DNA of 64,000 nt, taken from NCBI RefSeq assembly GCF_900102425.1, contig NZ_FNBT01000003.1:186001-250000 (forward strand), in the 5' to 3' direction. Source of the DNA: Blastococcus aurantiacus. GTDB taxonomy: Bacteria > Actinomycetota > Actinomycetes > Mycobacteriales > Geodermatophilaceae. Of this stretch, positions 17,392 to 27,889 are shown piece after piece; within the stretch, counting starts at the first letter, position 1; the number at the start of each line of letters is the position of its first letter. The notes beneath the pieces are model-generated. The model saw nothing but the letters and a program-made list of their open reading frames with translations, was not told the origin of the DNA and made no database searches. The position numbers and the translations under genes were made by a program.

Positions 17392-17397
17392 AGTGTA
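17392..17397 (-). promoter_or_regulatory. -10 box for the mutase gene
   Basis: Minus-strand TACACT ends 8 nt before the mutase ATG, consistent with a leaderless or near-leaderless transcript. Confidence 0.4.
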
Positions 17398-17462
17398 GGG
17401 CGGTCGGGGGGCGCAGGCAGCCCCGCCCGGGCAACGATGACCGGTGGCACACTCGAACGGCG

Positions 17463-17521
17463 TAAGGACCCCGTCCTCCTCACCCCTCGCTCGCTCGGGG
17501 CGAGCCTCGGGACGGAGCCAG
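17463..17521 (+). repeat. palindromic intergenic element, copy D (divergent copy)
   Basis: It reads TAAGGACC, arm CCGTCC, the core CCTCGCTCGCTCGGGGCGAGCC, arm GGACGG, AGCC. This is the most degenerate copy and the only one not placed behind a recognisable gene: it lies upstream of the DUF2007 gene, ending 12 nt before its start. Confidence 0.7.
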
Positions 17522-17533
17522 AAAGGGATCGTC

Positions 17534-17851
17534 GTGACCGAAGGCGGCGGGGCCATGGGGCCGATGCTCGTGATCATCGTCGTCCTGGCCGGCCTGGCGC
17601 TGGTGATGCGCTGGGCCTTCGGGTCGGGCTACGGCCGGTCGCCCCGCGCCCCGGAACCCGCCGACGCCGGGCTGCTGGTCCGCGTCGCCACCGTCTCGGC
17701 GCCGGAGACCGCCCGCGCGCTGCGGGCCGTCCTGTCCGACGCCGGCATCCGGTCCACGCAGCGCACCCCCGCCCAGCACCGCACCGACGTGCTCGTCTTC
17801 CCCGACGACGCGGATCGTGCCCGCGCCCTGGCGGCGTCCTTCCCCGGCTAG
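17534..17851 (+). CDS. DUF2007-like putative signalling protein with one membrane helix
   Basis: The product has 105 residues: a short start, one membrane segment (PMLVIIVVLAGLALVMRWAF), then a small ferredoxin-like domain, LLVRVATVSAPETARALRAV and TDVLVFPDDADRARALA. This is the pattern of DUF2007, annotated as a putative prokaryotic signal-transducing domain of unknown mechanism. I start it at GTG 17534 behind an AAAGGGA site. An in-frame GTG at 17444 would add 30 residues encoded by palindromic element D, which argues against it. It is convergent with murA, 8 nt between the stops. Confidence 0.7.
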   Translation: MTEGGGAMGPMLVIIVVLAGLALVMRWAFGSGYGRSPRAPEPADAGLLVRVATVSAPETARALRAVLSDAGIRSTQRTPAQHRTDVLVFPDDADRARALAASFPG

Positions 17852-17859
17852 GCCGGGTC

Positions 17860-19140
17860 TCAGCCCGGGCGCTGCGTCCGCTTCACCTGCGCACCCAGGG
17901 AGCGCAGCTGCTCGACGAAGTGGGGATAGCCGCGGTCGACGTGGTGGGCGTCCTGCACCTCGGTGACGCCGTCGGACACCAGCCCGGCCAGCACCAGACC
18001 CGCACCCGCGCGGATGTCGGTGGCCACGACAGGCGCGCTGGACAGCCGCTCGCGCCCGCGGACGACGGCGTGGTGGCCGTCGATGCGGATGTCGGCGCCG
18101 AGGCGCACCAGCTCGTTCACGAACATGAACCGGCCGTCGTAGACGTTCTCCGTGATCAGCGCCGTGCCCGTCGAGACCGCGGCCAGCGCGACGGCCATGG
18201 GCTGGAGGTCGGTCGGGAAGCCGGGGAACGGCAGGGTGACGACGTCGATGCAGCGCGGCCGGTCGGCCATCGCCACCCGGAGTCCTTCCGGGAGCACCTC
18301 GACGGTCGCTCCGGCGTCGACGAGCTTGTCCAGCGCCACCCTGAGGTGCGCGGCGACCGCACCCTCGATGACGACGTCGCCGCGCGTCATCACGGCGCCG
18401 ATCGCCCACGTGCCGGCCACGATGCGGTCGGGCACGGTCGTGTACTCCACGGGCGACAGCGAGTCGACGCCCTCGACGGTGATGGTCGAGGTGCCGGCGC
18501 CGTCGATCCGGGCGCCCATGGCGACGAGCATCGAGCAGAGGTCGAGGATCTCCGGCTCGCGGGCGGCGTTGTCGATGACCGTGGTTCCCCGCGCGAGCAC
18601 CGCCGCGGTGACGAGGTTCTCCGTGGCGCCGACCGACGGGAAGTCCAGCCAGATCGAAGTGCCGGTCAGCCGCGGCGCGGTGGCCACGAGGAAGCCGTGC
18701 TCGCTGACGATGGTCGCGCCGAGCCGCTCCAGGCCCGCGATGTGCATGTCCAGCCCGCGCGACCCGATCGCGTCGCCGCCGGGCAGGGCGACCCGGGCGC
18801 TGCCGCACCGGGCGACCAGCGGGCCGAGCACGTTGATCGAGGCGCGCATCTTGCGGACCAGGTCGTAGTCGGTCTCCGTCGACGGCTGCTCGGGCACGTC
18901 GACGACGACGCGTCCGCCGCCCCCGCTGCCCGGGGTCGGGGTGTAGGTGACCCCGCAGCCCAGCCGGCGCAGCACCTCGCTCATGATCGACACGTCGAGG
19001 ATGTCGGGTACCTCGTCGATGGTGGTGCGCCCCGGCGCCAGCAGTGCGGCCGCCATGAGCTTGAGCGCGCTGTTCTTCGCCCCGGTGACCCGTACCCGTC
19101 CGGACAGGGACGCTCCACCGGACACCTCGAAGCACTCCAC
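17860..19140 (-). CDS. murA: UDP-N-acetylglucosamine 1-carboxyvinyltransferase, Asp-type
   Basis: MurA transfers enolpyruvate from PEP to UDP-GlcNAc, the committed cytoplasmic step of peptidoglycan synthesis. The 426-residue product has the [15 protein letters not shown] start, [16 protein letters not shown], and FPTDLQP. In the mobile catalytic loop [15 protein letters not shown] the usual Cys is replaced by Asp (residue 123). This is the substitution known in mycobacterial and chlamydial MurA that gives intrinsic fosfomycin resistance, because the drug alkylates that Cys. The GTG at 19140 has TAGGGT 6 nt upstream. It is divergent from pduO and part of the conserved block around the ATP synthase genes. 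Confidence 0.95.
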   Translation of the reverse strand: MECFEVSGGASLSGRVRVTGAKNSALKLMAAALLAPGRTTIDEVPDILDVSIMSEVLRRLGCGVTYTPTPGSGGGGRVVVDVPEQPSTETDYDLVRKMRASINVLGPLVARCGSARVALPGGDAIGSRGLDMHIAGLERLGATIVSEHGFLVATAPRLTGTSIWLDFPSVGATENLVTAAVLARGTTVIDNAAREPEILDLCSMLVAMGARIDGAGTSTITVEGVDSLSPVEYTTVPDRIVAGTWAIGAVMTRGDVVIEGAVAAHLRVALDKLVDAGATVEVLPEGLRVAMADRPRCIDVVTLPFPGFPTDLQPMAVALAAVSTGTALITENVYDGRFMFVNELVRLGADIRIDGHHAVVRGRERLSSAPVVATDIRAGAGLVLAGLVSDGVTEVQDAHHVDRGYPHFVEQLRSLGAQVKRTQRPG

Positions 19141-19146
19141 CCGACC

Positions 19147-19152
19147 ACCCTA
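19147..19152 (-). promoter_or_regulatory. -10 box for leaderless murA
   Basis: Minus-strand TAGGGT is followed by 6 nt and the murA GTG. With the pduO box it forms a compact divergent pair within 57 bp. Confidence 0.55.
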
Positions 19153-19185
19153 CGGCGGCGGCCGGGGACTCTCCGTACGACGCCT

Positions 19186-19191
19186 TAGGCT
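19186..19191 (+). promoter_or_regulatory. -10 box for leaderless pduO
   Basis: TAGGCT is followed by 6 nt and the pduO ATG. No ribosome-binding sequence is present, as expected for a leaderless transcript. Confidence 0.55.
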
Positions 19192-19197
19192 GCGGGC

Positions 19198-19800
19198 ATG
19201 ACCGTCCGGCTCACCCGCATCTACACCAAGACCGGCGACGCCGGCCAGACGCACCTGGGCGACATGAGCCGGGTGTCGAAGACCGACCCCCGGCTGGTCG
19301 CCTACGCCGACGTCGACGAGACCAACAGCGTGCTCGGGACGGCGCTGGCCCTCGGCTCGCCCGAGCCGGCTCTGGCCGACCTGCTGCGCGGCATCCAGAA
19401 CGACCTGTTCGACGTCGGGGCCGACCTCTGCACCCCGATCACGCCGGACCCGAAGTACCCGCCGCTGCGCGTCACGGCCGCCTACACCGAGCGCCTCGAG
19501 GCCGCCTGCGACGAGTACAACGGGACGCTGCCCAAGCTCGACAGCTTCATCCTGCCCGGCGGCACCCCGCTGGCCGCCCTGCTGCACCAGGCCCGGGTCG
19601 TGGCCCGGCGGGCGGAGCGCAGCGTGTGGGCGCTGCTCGAGGCCGACGAGGCGGCGGGGCGGACCGGCGTCACCAACGCCGAGACCGCCCGCTACCTGAA
19701 CCGGCTCTCGGACCTGCTGTTCATCCTGTCCCGCGTCGCCAACCCCGGCGGCGACATCCTGTGGCAGCCGGGCGGCGCGAGCCGCCACGACGCCGACTAG
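19198..19800 (+). CDS. pduO: PduO-type ATP:cob(I)alamin adenosyltransferase
   Basis: This 200-residue four-helix enzyme makes adenosylcobalamin from cob(I)alamin and ATP. The signature motifs are present: the N-terminal TRIYTKTGDAGQTHLGD (ATP-binding), VDETNSVLG, and the C-terminal RRAERSVWAL and NRLSDLLFILSRVAN. It would supply the cofactor for the mutase at 15353-17383, whose GTPase chaperone MeaB is also in the window. The same gene occupies this position beside murA and the ATP synthase block in mycobacteria, so the placement is ancestral and not a recent pathway cluster. Its stop and that of the opposite DUF2550 gene are one base apart. Confidence 0.93.
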   Translation: MTVRLTRIYTKTGDAGQTHLGDMSRVSKTDPRLVAYADVDETNSVLGTALALGSPEPALADLLRGIQNDLFDVGADLCTPITPDPKYPPLRVTAAYTERLEAACDEYNGTLPKLDSFILPGGTPLAALLHQARVVARRAERSVWALLEADEAAGRTGVTNAETARYLNRLSDLLFILSRVANPGGDILWQPGGASRHDAD

Positions 19801-19801
19801 G

Positions 19802-20203
19802 TCACTGCCCGGGCGGGGCCGACTCCACCCAGGAGAGGAAGCCGGTCACCGTCGAGCGGTCCATCGCCAGGTCCCGGTGCCCGGCGGCGGTCGAGCAGGA
19901 CAGCACGACGACGTCCTCGGGCAGGGCGAGGTCGTCCCGGCCTGCCCGGCGCTGCGACTCCACGGCGAAGTTCGACCGGCAGAGCCGGTGCTGCGGACGC
20001 ACCGACAGCGACAGCGCCCGGTACCAGAGCAGCGCGTCCCCGCCGTACCAGGCGACGCCCACGGACCAGCGCGGGGAGTCGGAGGTGCGCAGCCACATGG
20101 TGACCGCTCCCAGCCCCGAGAGCAGGAAGCGCCGGCGGAGCAGGAACACCACCACGAGGACGACGACCAGCAGCCCGAGCAGGACCAGCAGGATCGTGGT
20201 CAC
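19802..20203 (-). CDS. DUF2550 membrane protein
   Basis: The 133-residue product has one N-terminal membrane helix (ILLVLLGLLVVVLVVVFLLRR) and a cytoplasmic or peripheral domain with WSVGVAWYGGDALLWYRALSLS, the DUF2550 hallmark. Function is unknown, but the gene sits immediately downstream of atpC across Actinobacteria (Rv1312 in M. tuberculosis, from memory), suggesting a role linked to ATP synthase or membrane energetics. The start GTG at 20203 is chosen so the helix begins directly; longer starts add a Pro/Arg-rich leader. It lies 37 nt after atpC and is probably co-transcribed with it. Confidence 0.85.
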   Translation of the reverse strand: MTTILLVLLGLLVVVLVVVFLLRRRFLLSGLGAVTMWLRTSDSPRWSVGVAWYGGDALLWYRALSLSVRPQHRLCRSNFAVESQRRAGRDDLALPEDVVVLSCSTAAGHRDLAMDRSTVTGFLSWVESAPPGQ

Positions 20204-20240
20204 GGGAGAGCCGGGGGCCGCGCGTGAGGGGCCGAGGGCC

Positions 20241-20630
20241 TCAGACGGTCTCGCCGGCCGCGCGCAGGCGGGACTGCGCCCGGCGGGCGGCGTCCAGCGC
20301 GCCGGGCTCGTCACCGGCTGCCTCGGCGCGGCTGAGGGCCTCGCGGGCGCGCTCGACGTCGATCTCGGTGGAGATCTCCGCCGTCTCGGCGAGGATGGAG
20401 ACGCCCCGCTCGCTCACCGACAGGAATCCGCCGTGGGCGGCGACCGTCAGGTCCTCGCCGGTCTCGGTCCGGATCGTGACGACGCCACCGGGGGCCAGCT
20501 GGCCCAGCAGCGGTGCGTGGCCGGGCAGCACGCCCAGTTCGCCCTCGGTCGTGCGGGCGATGACCATCGTGGCCTCGCCGGACCAGATCTTGCGCTCGAC
20601 GGCCACCAACTCGACCTGCAGGGTCGCCAC
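20241..20630 (-). CDS. atpC: ATP synthase epsilon subunit
   Basis: The epsilon subunit of the F1 central stalk couples rotation to the c-ring and inhibits ATP hydrolysis. The 129-residue product has the beta-sandwich N-domain ([33 protein letters not shown]) and a C-terminal helical part of about 45 residues ending [14 protein letters not shown]. The GTG at 20630 lies behind GAGGAG at proper spacing. Unlike the usual tight atpD-atpC junction, 475 bp separate it from atpD here, holding a hairpin, an 80-codon gene and palindromic element E. How it is matched in amount to the other subunits is therefore an open question. Confidence 0.93.
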   Translation of the reverse strand: MATLQVELVAVERKIWSGEATMVIARTTEGELGVLPGHAPLLGQLAPGGVVTIRTETGEDLTVAAHGGFLSVSERGVSILAETAEISTEIDVERAREALSRAEAAGDEPGALDAARRAQSRLRAAGETV

Positions 20631-20689
20631 GACACTCCTCGGGATCTCCGGACGGGCCTTCACTCTAGCCGCGAGGTGAGGAGCTGGAA

Positions 20690-20749
20690 CGGCCACCCTT
20701 CAGGGGCCCGCGCCGAGCGTGCGAGGCGTGGGGGAAGGGTGGTCCTTCT
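20690..20749 (-). repeat. palindromic intergenic element, copy E
   Basis: In element orientation (minus strand) it reads AGAAGGACC, arm ACCCTTC, the core GCCTCGCACGCTCGGCG, CGGGCCCCTG, matching arm GAAGGGT, GGCC, and extends as GTTCCAGC. It starts one base after the stop of the 80-residue gene, between atpD and atpC. The arm sequence differs most from the others yet stays complementary. Confidence 0.85.
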
Positions 20750-20750
20750 G

Positions 20751-20993
20751 TCAGGCAGCGCGGCGGTACAGCAGCGTGAAGCGGCCCACGCGGACCCAGG
20801 GGTGGCGCACGGTGGACGCGGGCGCCCACTCCTCGATCCGGTAGCGGGCCAGCTCGACCGGCTCCTCGGGCGCGTAGGGCGCCCAGGCCCAGCCGGGCTC
20901 CCCCGCTCGCTCCTGCGCTGCGCTGAACAGATCCACGTCGAACCCCTGCGCCGGCGCCCGCCACTCGGGCGCTCCACCGCTGATGGTCGGCAC
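20751..20993 (-). CDS. small unknown protein between atpD and atpC
   Basis: This gene encodes 80 residues with many aromatic residues (GWAWAPYAPEEPVELARYRIEEWAP, HPWVRVGRFTLLYRRAA). It has no membrane segment and no motif I know. The start is a GTG at 20993 without a strong ribosome site. Evidence that it is real: a protein-like composition with W, Y, F and balanced charge, and an element of the palindromic family placed directly behind its stop, as behind other genes here. Against it: no recognised family and a weak start. It interrupts the otherwise conserved atpD-atpC junction. Confidence 0.45.
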   Translation of the reverse strand: MPTISGGAPEWRAPAQGFDVDLFSAAQERAGEPGWAWAPYAPEEPVELARYRIEEWAPASTVRHPWVRVGRFTLLYRRAA

Positions 20994-21054
20994 CGGGGGC
21001 CCTGAACTGGAGTACCCGTGCCGAAGAAATACCCGGTCGGGTGACGGGATCGAC

Positions 21055-21090
21055 GACGGCCGGGCCTCCCCGGAGGGAGACCCGGCCGTC
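21055..21090 (-). terminator. hairpin after atpD
   Basis: Arms GACGGCCGGG (21055-21064) and CCCGGCCGTC (21081-21090) form a perfect 10-bp stem 15 nt beyond the atpD stop. It would separate atpD from the downstream small gene and atpC, at least partly. No U-tract is present. Confidence 0.6.
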
Positions 21091-21105
21091 GGGGCCGTGC
21101 TGTGG

Positions 21106-22611
<1,506 letters not shown>

Positions 22612-23586
22612 TCAGTCGCCCGCGTTGGCCGAGACCAGCGCGTCGGCGCCGCCGACGATCTCGCTGATCTCCTGGGTGATCTCCGCCTGGCGGGCCTGGT
22701 TCGCCTGCCGGGACAGGTTCTTCGCCAGCTCCTCGGCGTTGTCCGAGGCGGACTTCATCGCCCGACGCCGCGACGCCGACTCCGAGGCCGCTGCCTCGAG
22801 CATCGCCGCGTAGATCCGGGTGGTGATGTACTTCGGCAGCAGGGCGTCCAGCAGGCCCTCGGCCGACGGCTCGAACTCGTAGGAGGTCGGGACGCCCGAG
22901 TCGTCGGCAGTCCCGCGCTCGCGGTCCTCCCGCTCGTAGTCGAACTCCTCGACCTCCTCCACCTCCAGCGGCGCCATCCGCTTCGCGACGGGCACCTGGG
23001 CGAGCAGCGAGCGGAACTCGGTGTAGACGATGTGCAGCTCGTCCACGCCGAGGATGCCGTCGTCGCCGGCGCCACCCTGCTCGTCGTCGTCCTCACCGGC
23101 GGTGAAGACGTCGATGAGCGCGGCGCCGACCTCCTGCGCGTCCTCGTAGCCGGGCTGCTCGGAGAAGCCGGTGAACGTCGCCGCCATCTCGCGGTCGCGG
23201 AAGGAGTAGTAGGTCTCTCCCTTGCGGCCCACGACGTAGAGCACCGGCTGCTTGCCCTCCTGGCGGAGCAGCGAGAGCAGCTCCTCCGTGCGGCGCAGCA
23301 CGTTGACGTTGTACGAGCCGGCGAACCCGCGGTCGGAGGTGATGACCAGGACGGCCGCGCGCTGGGGGTTCTCCCGCTCGGTGAGCAGCGGGTGGTTCAG
23401 CGATGCCGACGACGCCAGGGCGGAGAGCACCCGCGTGATCTCCCGGGCGTAGGGCTTGGACGCCTCCACCCGGGCCTGGGCGCGCACGATGCGGGCACCG
23501 GCGATCAGCTCCTGAGCCGAGAAGATCTTCTTCGTCGACTGCGTGGAGCGGATGCGGCGCCGCAGGGCGCGCAGAGAGGCGGCCAT
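22612..23586 (-). CDS. atpG: ATP synthase gamma subunit (with acidic insertion)
   Basis: This is the rotating central-stalk subunit. The 324-residue product has the N-terminal helix [17 protein letters not shown] and the C-terminal helix region [30 protein letters not shown] that form the coiled coil inside the alpha3beta3 ring. At about residues 165-250 it carries extra acidic stretches ([15 protein letters not shown] and [17 protein letters not shown]), making it longer than E. coli gamma (287). Mycobacterial gamma also carries an extra loop, implicated in limiting ATP hydrolysis; the present insertions look longer. Start ATG at 23586, 3 nt after atpA. Confidence 0.95.
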   Translation of the reverse strand: MAASLRALRRRIRSTQSTKKIFSAQELIAGARIVRAQARVEASKPYAREITRVLSALASSASLNHPLLTERENPQRAAVLVITSDRGFAGSYNVNVLRRTEELLSLLRQEGKQPVLYVVGRKGETYYSFRDREMAATFTGFSEQPGYEDAQEVGAALIDVFTAGEDDDEQGGAGDDGILGVDELHIVYTEFRSLLAQVPVAKRMAPLEVEEVEEFDYEREDRERGTADDSGVPTSYEFEPSAEGLLDALLPKYITTRIYAAMLEAAASESASRRRAMKSASDNAEELAKNLSRQANQARQAEITQEISEIVGGADALVSANAGD

Positions 23587-23589
23587 GGG

Positions 23590-25227
23590 TCAGCTGCTCC
23601 GCTTGACCTGGACGCGCTCCTGACCCCGCTCCGAGGCGTCCATGGCCTCGGCCTCGGGCTCGTTCACCTGGAGGGACTCGCCCTCACCGGTGGTGAACTG
23701 CCCGTAGAAGGTCTCCACCGCACGCTCGAGGCTCGAGACGGTGTCGTCCTCGAGCTTCTTGGTGCTGCGGATGGCGTCGAAGATCCCGTTGTCACCGCGA
23801 CCGACGAAGTCGAGGAACTCGGACTCGAAGCGCCGCACGTCGGACACGGCCACGCGGTCGAGCTTGCCGGTCGTGCCCAGCCACAGCGAGACGACCTGCT
23901 TCTCCACCGGGTAGGGGGAGTACTGGCCCTGCTTGAGCAGCTCGACCAGGCGCATGCCGCGGTCCAGGGTGGCCCGGCTCGTGGCGTCCAGGTCGGACGA
24001 GAAGGAGGCGAAGGCCTCCAGCTCGCGGAACTGCGCGAGGTCCAGGCGGAGGCGGCCGGCGACGGACTTCATCGCCTTCACCTGCGCCGAGCCGCCGACG
24101 CGGGACACCGAGATGCCGACGTTGATGGCGGGACGCACACCGGAGTTGAACAGACCCGTCTCGAGGAAGATCTGGCCGTCGGTGATCGAGATGACGTTGG
24201 TCGGGATGTAGGCCGACACGTCGTTGCCCTTGGTCTCCACCAGCGGCAGCCCGGTCATCGAGCCGGCACCCAGCTCGTCGGAGAGCTTCGCGCAGCGCTC
24301 CAGCAGACGGGAGTGCAAGTAGAAGACGTCGCCGGGGTAGGCCTCGCGGCCCGGCGGGCGACGCAGCAGCAGCGAGACGGCGCGGTAGGCCTCGGCCTGC
24401 TTCGACAGGTCGTCGAACACGATGAGGACGTGCTTGCCCTCGTACATCCAGTGCTGGCCGATGGCCGAGCCGGTGTAGGGGGCGATGTACTTGAAGCCCG
24501 CGGCCTCGGACGCCGGAGCCGCGACGATCGTCGTGTACTCCATCGCGCCGGCCTCTTCGAGGGCGGTGCGGAGGGCCGCGATCGTCGAGCCCTTCTGGCC
24601 CACGGCCACGTAGATGCAGCGCACCTGCTGGGCCGGGTCTCCGGTGGCCCAGGCTTCCTTCTGGTTGATGATCGTGTCGGTCGCCACCGCGGTCTTGCCG
24701 GTCTGGCGGTCACCGATGATCAGCTGGCGCTGGCCGCGGCCGACGGGGGTCATGGCGTCGATGGCCTTGATCCCGGTCTGCATCGGCTCGTGCACCGACT
24801 GGCGCTGCACCACGGTGGGGGCCTGCAGCTCGAGGGCGCGGCGACCGGTGGTGGCGATGGGGCCGCCACCGTCGATGGGGTTGCCCAGCGGGTCGACGAC
24901 GCGACCGAGGTAGCCGTCGCCGACGGGGACCGAGAGGACTTCGCCGGTGCGGCGGACCTGCTGGCCCTCCTCGATGCCGGAGAAGTCGCCCAGGACGACG
25001 ACGCCGACCTCGCGCACGTCGAGGTTCAGGGCCAGTCCGCGGACGCCGCTCTCGAACTCGAGCAGCTCGTTGGTCATGACCGAGGGCAGGCCCTCGACGC
25101 GGGCGATGCCGTCGCCGGCCTCGGTGACCGTCCCGACCTCCTCGCGGGAGACGTCGGGCCGGTACTCGGTGACGTAGTTCTGGATGGCACTGCGGATCTC
25201 GTCTGCGGAGATCGTCAGCTCGGCCAT
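23590..25227 (-). CDS. atpA: ATP synthase alpha subunit
   Basis: This is the non-catalytic nucleotide-binding F1 subunit. The 545-residue product has the Walker [10 protein letters not shown], the hexamer interface [10 protein letters not shown], the alpha-family signature [14 protein letters not shown], and a C-terminal extension rich in Glu that is longer than in E. coli (513), a feature also seen in mycobacteria. The ATG at 25227 ([11 protein letters not shown]) matches the family; a longer reading from 25287 would run through the ribosome site. It follows atpH after 56 nt. Confidence 0.96.
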   Translation of the reverse strand: MAELTISADEIRSAIQNYVTEYRPDVSREEVGTVTEAGDGIARVEGLPSVMTNELLEFESGVRGLALNLDVREVGVVVLGDFSGIEEGQQVRRTGEVLSVPVGDGYLGRVVDPLGNPIDGGGPIATTGRRALELQAPTVVQRQSVHEPMQTGIKAIDAMTPVGRGQRQLIIGDRQTGKTAVATDTIINQKEAWATGDPAQQVRCIYVAVGQKGSTIAALRTALEEAGAMEYTTIVAAPASEAAGFKYIAPYTGSAIGQHWMYEGKHVLIVFDDLSKQAEAYRAVSLLLRRPPGREAYPGDVFYLHSRLLERCAKLSDELGAGSMTGLPLVETKGNDVSAYIPTNVISITDGQIFLETGLFNSGVRPAINVGISVSRVGGSAQVKAMKSVAGRLRLDLAQFRELEAFASFSSDLDATSRATLDRGMRLVELLKQGQYSPYPVEKQVVSLWLGTTGKLDRVAVSDVRRFESEFLDFVGRGDNGIFDAIRSTKKLEDDTVSSLERAVETFYGQFTTGEGESLQVNEPEAEAMDASERGQERVQVKRSS

Positions 25228-25283
25228 GGCTCTGGTCCTCTTCCCTGCGGGGGTCGTGTCGTTGTGGGGTGCGGAGGGGGCGG

Positions 25284-26159
25284 TCAACCGGCCAGCCGCC
25301 GTCGGGCGGCTTCCAGCCGGTGGGCGATGCTGCCGTCGATGACCTCGTCGCCGACCTGGATGATCAGGCCGCCGAGCACGTCGGGGTCGACCGTGACCTG
25401 GAGCCCGACCTGACGGCCGTACAGGCGGCCGAGCACGTCGACCAGCTGCTGCTCCTGAGCCGGCGTCAGCGGGACGGCGGTGGTCACCCGGGCGACCGAC
25501 TGCCCGCGGCGGCGGCTGGCCACCTCGGAGAGCCGCTCGATGGCGATCTCGGCGGTACCGACGTGCGCACCGGTGAGGATGTTGCGCAGCAGCAGCTCCG
25601 TCACCGGGTTCACCCGACCGGGCAGCAGCCGGTCCAGGAGCGCCTTGCGGCCCTCCACGGAGGCCTTGCGGTCACTGAGGACGCGGTTGAGCTCCCGATC
25701 GCCGGCGACGATCCGCCCGAACCGGAAGAGCTCGTCCTCGACGCCGTCGAGCTCGCCGTTCGCGTCAGCGGCGTCCAGCGCGGCCTCGGTGGCCACGGTG
25801 ATCGTCGCCTCGACCAGGTCGATCGGCCGCGACCAGCGCTGCCGGGCGATGGTCTCGACGAGGTCCAGCGCGGTGGACGACAGCTGGGAGGCGAAGAGGC
25901 GGCGCACCAGGGCGGCGCGCTCCTCCGGCTTCCCGGCCGGGTCGGCCATCGCGCGTCGCAGGCCGAGCTGGCTGTCCAGCACCCGCGACACCGCGAACAG
26001 CTCGTCCGCGAGGGAGAGCATTTCCGGCCCCGTGGCGGCCCGCGCGGGCTGGCCGGTGAGCCGGTCCCGCGCCTTTTCCAGCAGGCCGGAAGTGGGGCGC
26101 GTCAGCTGCTCGAGGCGCTGGTGCACCTCGACCGTGGCTGCGCGGGTGGAGGCCTCCAT
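25284..26159 (-). CDS. atpH: ATP synthase delta subunit
   Basis: Delta caps the F1 alpha subunits and links them to the peripheral stalk. The 291-residue product is much longer than the about 180-residue E. coli delta. It has a helical N-terminal extension of about 100 residues ([19 protein letters not shown] and [16 protein letters not shown]), then the conserved C-terminal part [10 protein letters not shown] and [21 protein letters not shown]. In mycobacteria b and delta are fused; here atpF and atpH are separate but overlap by one base (TGATG), so the extension may replace part of that architecture. Confidence 0.94.
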   Translation of the reverse strand: MEASTRAATVEVHQRLEQLTRPTSGLLEKARDRLTGQPARAATGPEMLSLADELFAVSRVLDSQLGLRRAMADPAGKPEERAALVRRLFASQLSSTALDLVETIARQRWSRPIDLVEATITVATEAALDAADANGELDGVEDELFRFGRIVAGDRELNRVLSDRKASVEGRKALLDRLLPGRVNPVTELLLRNILTGAHVGTAEIAIERLSEVASRRRGQSVARVTTAVPLTPAQEQQLVDVLGRLYGRQVGLQVTVDPDVLGGLIIQVGDEVIDGSIAHRLEAARRRLAG

Positions 26160-26725
26160 CAGCGGTTGCTCTCCGCCACGGTGGCGCCACGCCCGTCACC
26201 GGAGGTGGCCATGCCGTCGAGCTCCGCGAGGAAGCGGTCGACGATGCCGCTCCGGCGGGCGTCGTCGGCGAGCGACTCGCCCACCACACGCCCGGCCAGG
26301 TCCACGGCCAGCGTGCCGATCTGGCCACGGAGCTCGTGGACGATCTGCTGCCGCTGAGCCGCCAGCTGCTCCTCGCCACGGGCGACGATGCGGGCCGACT
26401 CCTCCTGCGCCTGGGCGCGCAGCTCCTCGAGGATCTGCTGCCCCTCGGCGCGGGCGGCGTCGCGGATCTGCGCGGCCTCGCCGCGGGCCTCCGCCAGCTG
26501 CGCGCGGTACTGCTCGAGAGAAGCCTTCGCCTCGGCCTGCATGGCCTCGGCGCGCTCGATACCGCCCTCGATCGCCTCACGACGGGCGACGAAGACCTGC
26601 TCGAAGCGCGGCACCACGTACTTGATCATCACGAAGCAGAGGATCGCGAACGTGATGGTGCCGACGACGATCTCGCCCACGGGTGGGAGGAGCGGGTTCG
26701 AGCTCTCCGCAGCGAGGATGTTCAT
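26159..26725 (-). CDS. atpF: ATP synthase b subunit
   Basis: This is the peripheral-stalk subunit. The 188-residue product has a short periplasmic start, one membrane helix ([20 protein letters not shown]) and a long charged coiled coil ([29 protein letters not shown] onward). I chose the ATG at 26725 because it leaves a workable distance from the AGGGA site; a GTG at 26734 would sit almost on it. Its stop overlaps the atpH start by one base, so the two stalk subunits are likely co-translated. Confidence 0.94.
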   Translation of the reverse strand: MNILAAESSNPLLPPVGEIVVGTITFAILCFVMIKYVVPRFEQVFVARREAIEGGIERAEAMQAEAKASLEQYRAQLAEARGEAAQIRDAARAEGQQILEELRAQAQEESARIVARGEEQLAAQRQQIVHELRGQIGTLAVDLAGRVVGESLADDARRSGIVDRFLAELDGMATSGDGRGATVAESNR

Positions 26726-26766
26726 GCTCTGCACGTCCCTAAGTCAGCTGGACAGGACCGGCGGGC

Positions 26767-27018
<252 letters not shown>

Positions 27019-27058
27019 TCACCCGGGGTCGTCCCGGGTGGCTGGCGGGGTGGAGCGG

Positions 27059-27889
27059 TCAGTGGGCGGGTTCGACGGCGCCGTTGAGGTAGGTGGCCGT
27101 CAGAACGGTGAACACGTAGGCCTGGAGCACGATCACCAGGAGCTCGAAGAACGTCATGGCCAGGGCCATGAGGAACGAGAACGGGGCGAAGATGATGGAG
27201 AAGTTGCCCACGTTGAGCAGGTAGACCGTGCCGAGTGCGAACACCGCCAGCAGCATGTGGCCGGCGAACATGTTGGCGAAGAGTCGGACGGCGAGGGTGA
27301 ACGGCCGGATCACGAAGACCTGCAGCAGTTCGATCGGCGTCACGAGGATGAGCGCCCCGACCGGCACCCCCGGGGGGATGGCGGCGTCCTTGAAGTAGCG
27401 GCCGGCGCCCTGCTCGCGGATGCCCACCCAGTTGTAGAGCACCCAGACGATGACGGCGAGGACCAGCGGGAACGCGAACTTCGACATCGGCGAGATCTGC
27501 GCGAACGGGATGATGCTCATCGCGTTGTTCGCCAGGATGAAGAAGAAGAGCGAGGCGAGGAACGGTGCGAACGGCAGGCCCTTGGGGCCGATGACGTCGC
27601 GGGCCATCCCGTCGCGGATCAGGGAGTAGCCGCTCTCGCCGATGAACTGCAACTTGCCCGGCACGATGGAGGGCTTCCGCACCGCGGCCACCATCAGGGC
27701 GATCATCACGGCGGTCGCGATCCACAGGATCAGCGTGATGCGGGTGATCTCGAAGGCGATCCCGAGGAGATCGAACTCGGCGATCGGCTCCGGGTAGAAC
27801 TCCTCGACGGTCGGGGCCTGGAAGCCGTCGTCCCCGCCGGATCCTTCGGCCGCGAGCACGCTGGCGAGCGCTGAGGCGCTGGAGGTCAC
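27059..27889 (-). CDS. atpB: ATP synthase a subunit
   Basis: This is the stator subunit that forms the proton half-channels. The 276-residue product has five to six membrane helices, the essential Arg in RPFTLAVRLFANMFAGHMLL, and the N-terminal GKLQFIGESGYSLIRDGMARDVIG. The GTG at 27889 overlaps the stop of the preceding small AtpZ-like gene (GTGA) and is therefore chosen over the longer reading that would extend into that gene. Confidence 0.95.
   Translation of the reverse strand: MTSSASALASVLAAEGSGGDDGFQAPTVEEFYPEPIAEFDLLGIAFEITRITLILWIATAVMIALMVAAVRKPSIVPGKLQFIGESGYSLIRDGMARDVIGPKGLPFAPFLASLFFFILANNAMSIIPFAQISPMSKFAFPLVLAVIVWVLYNWVGIREQGAGRYFKDAAIPPGVPVGALILVTPIELLQVFVIRPFTLAVRLFANMFAGHMLLAVFALGTVYLLNVGNFSIIFAPFSFLMALAMTFFELLVIVLQAYVFTVLTATYLNGAVEPAH

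Noticed and set aside
17444-17533. Earlier GTG start for the DUF2007 gene
   Set aside because: It would translate palindromic element D into a Ser/Arg-rich leader not part of the family; GTG 17534 has a ribosome site.
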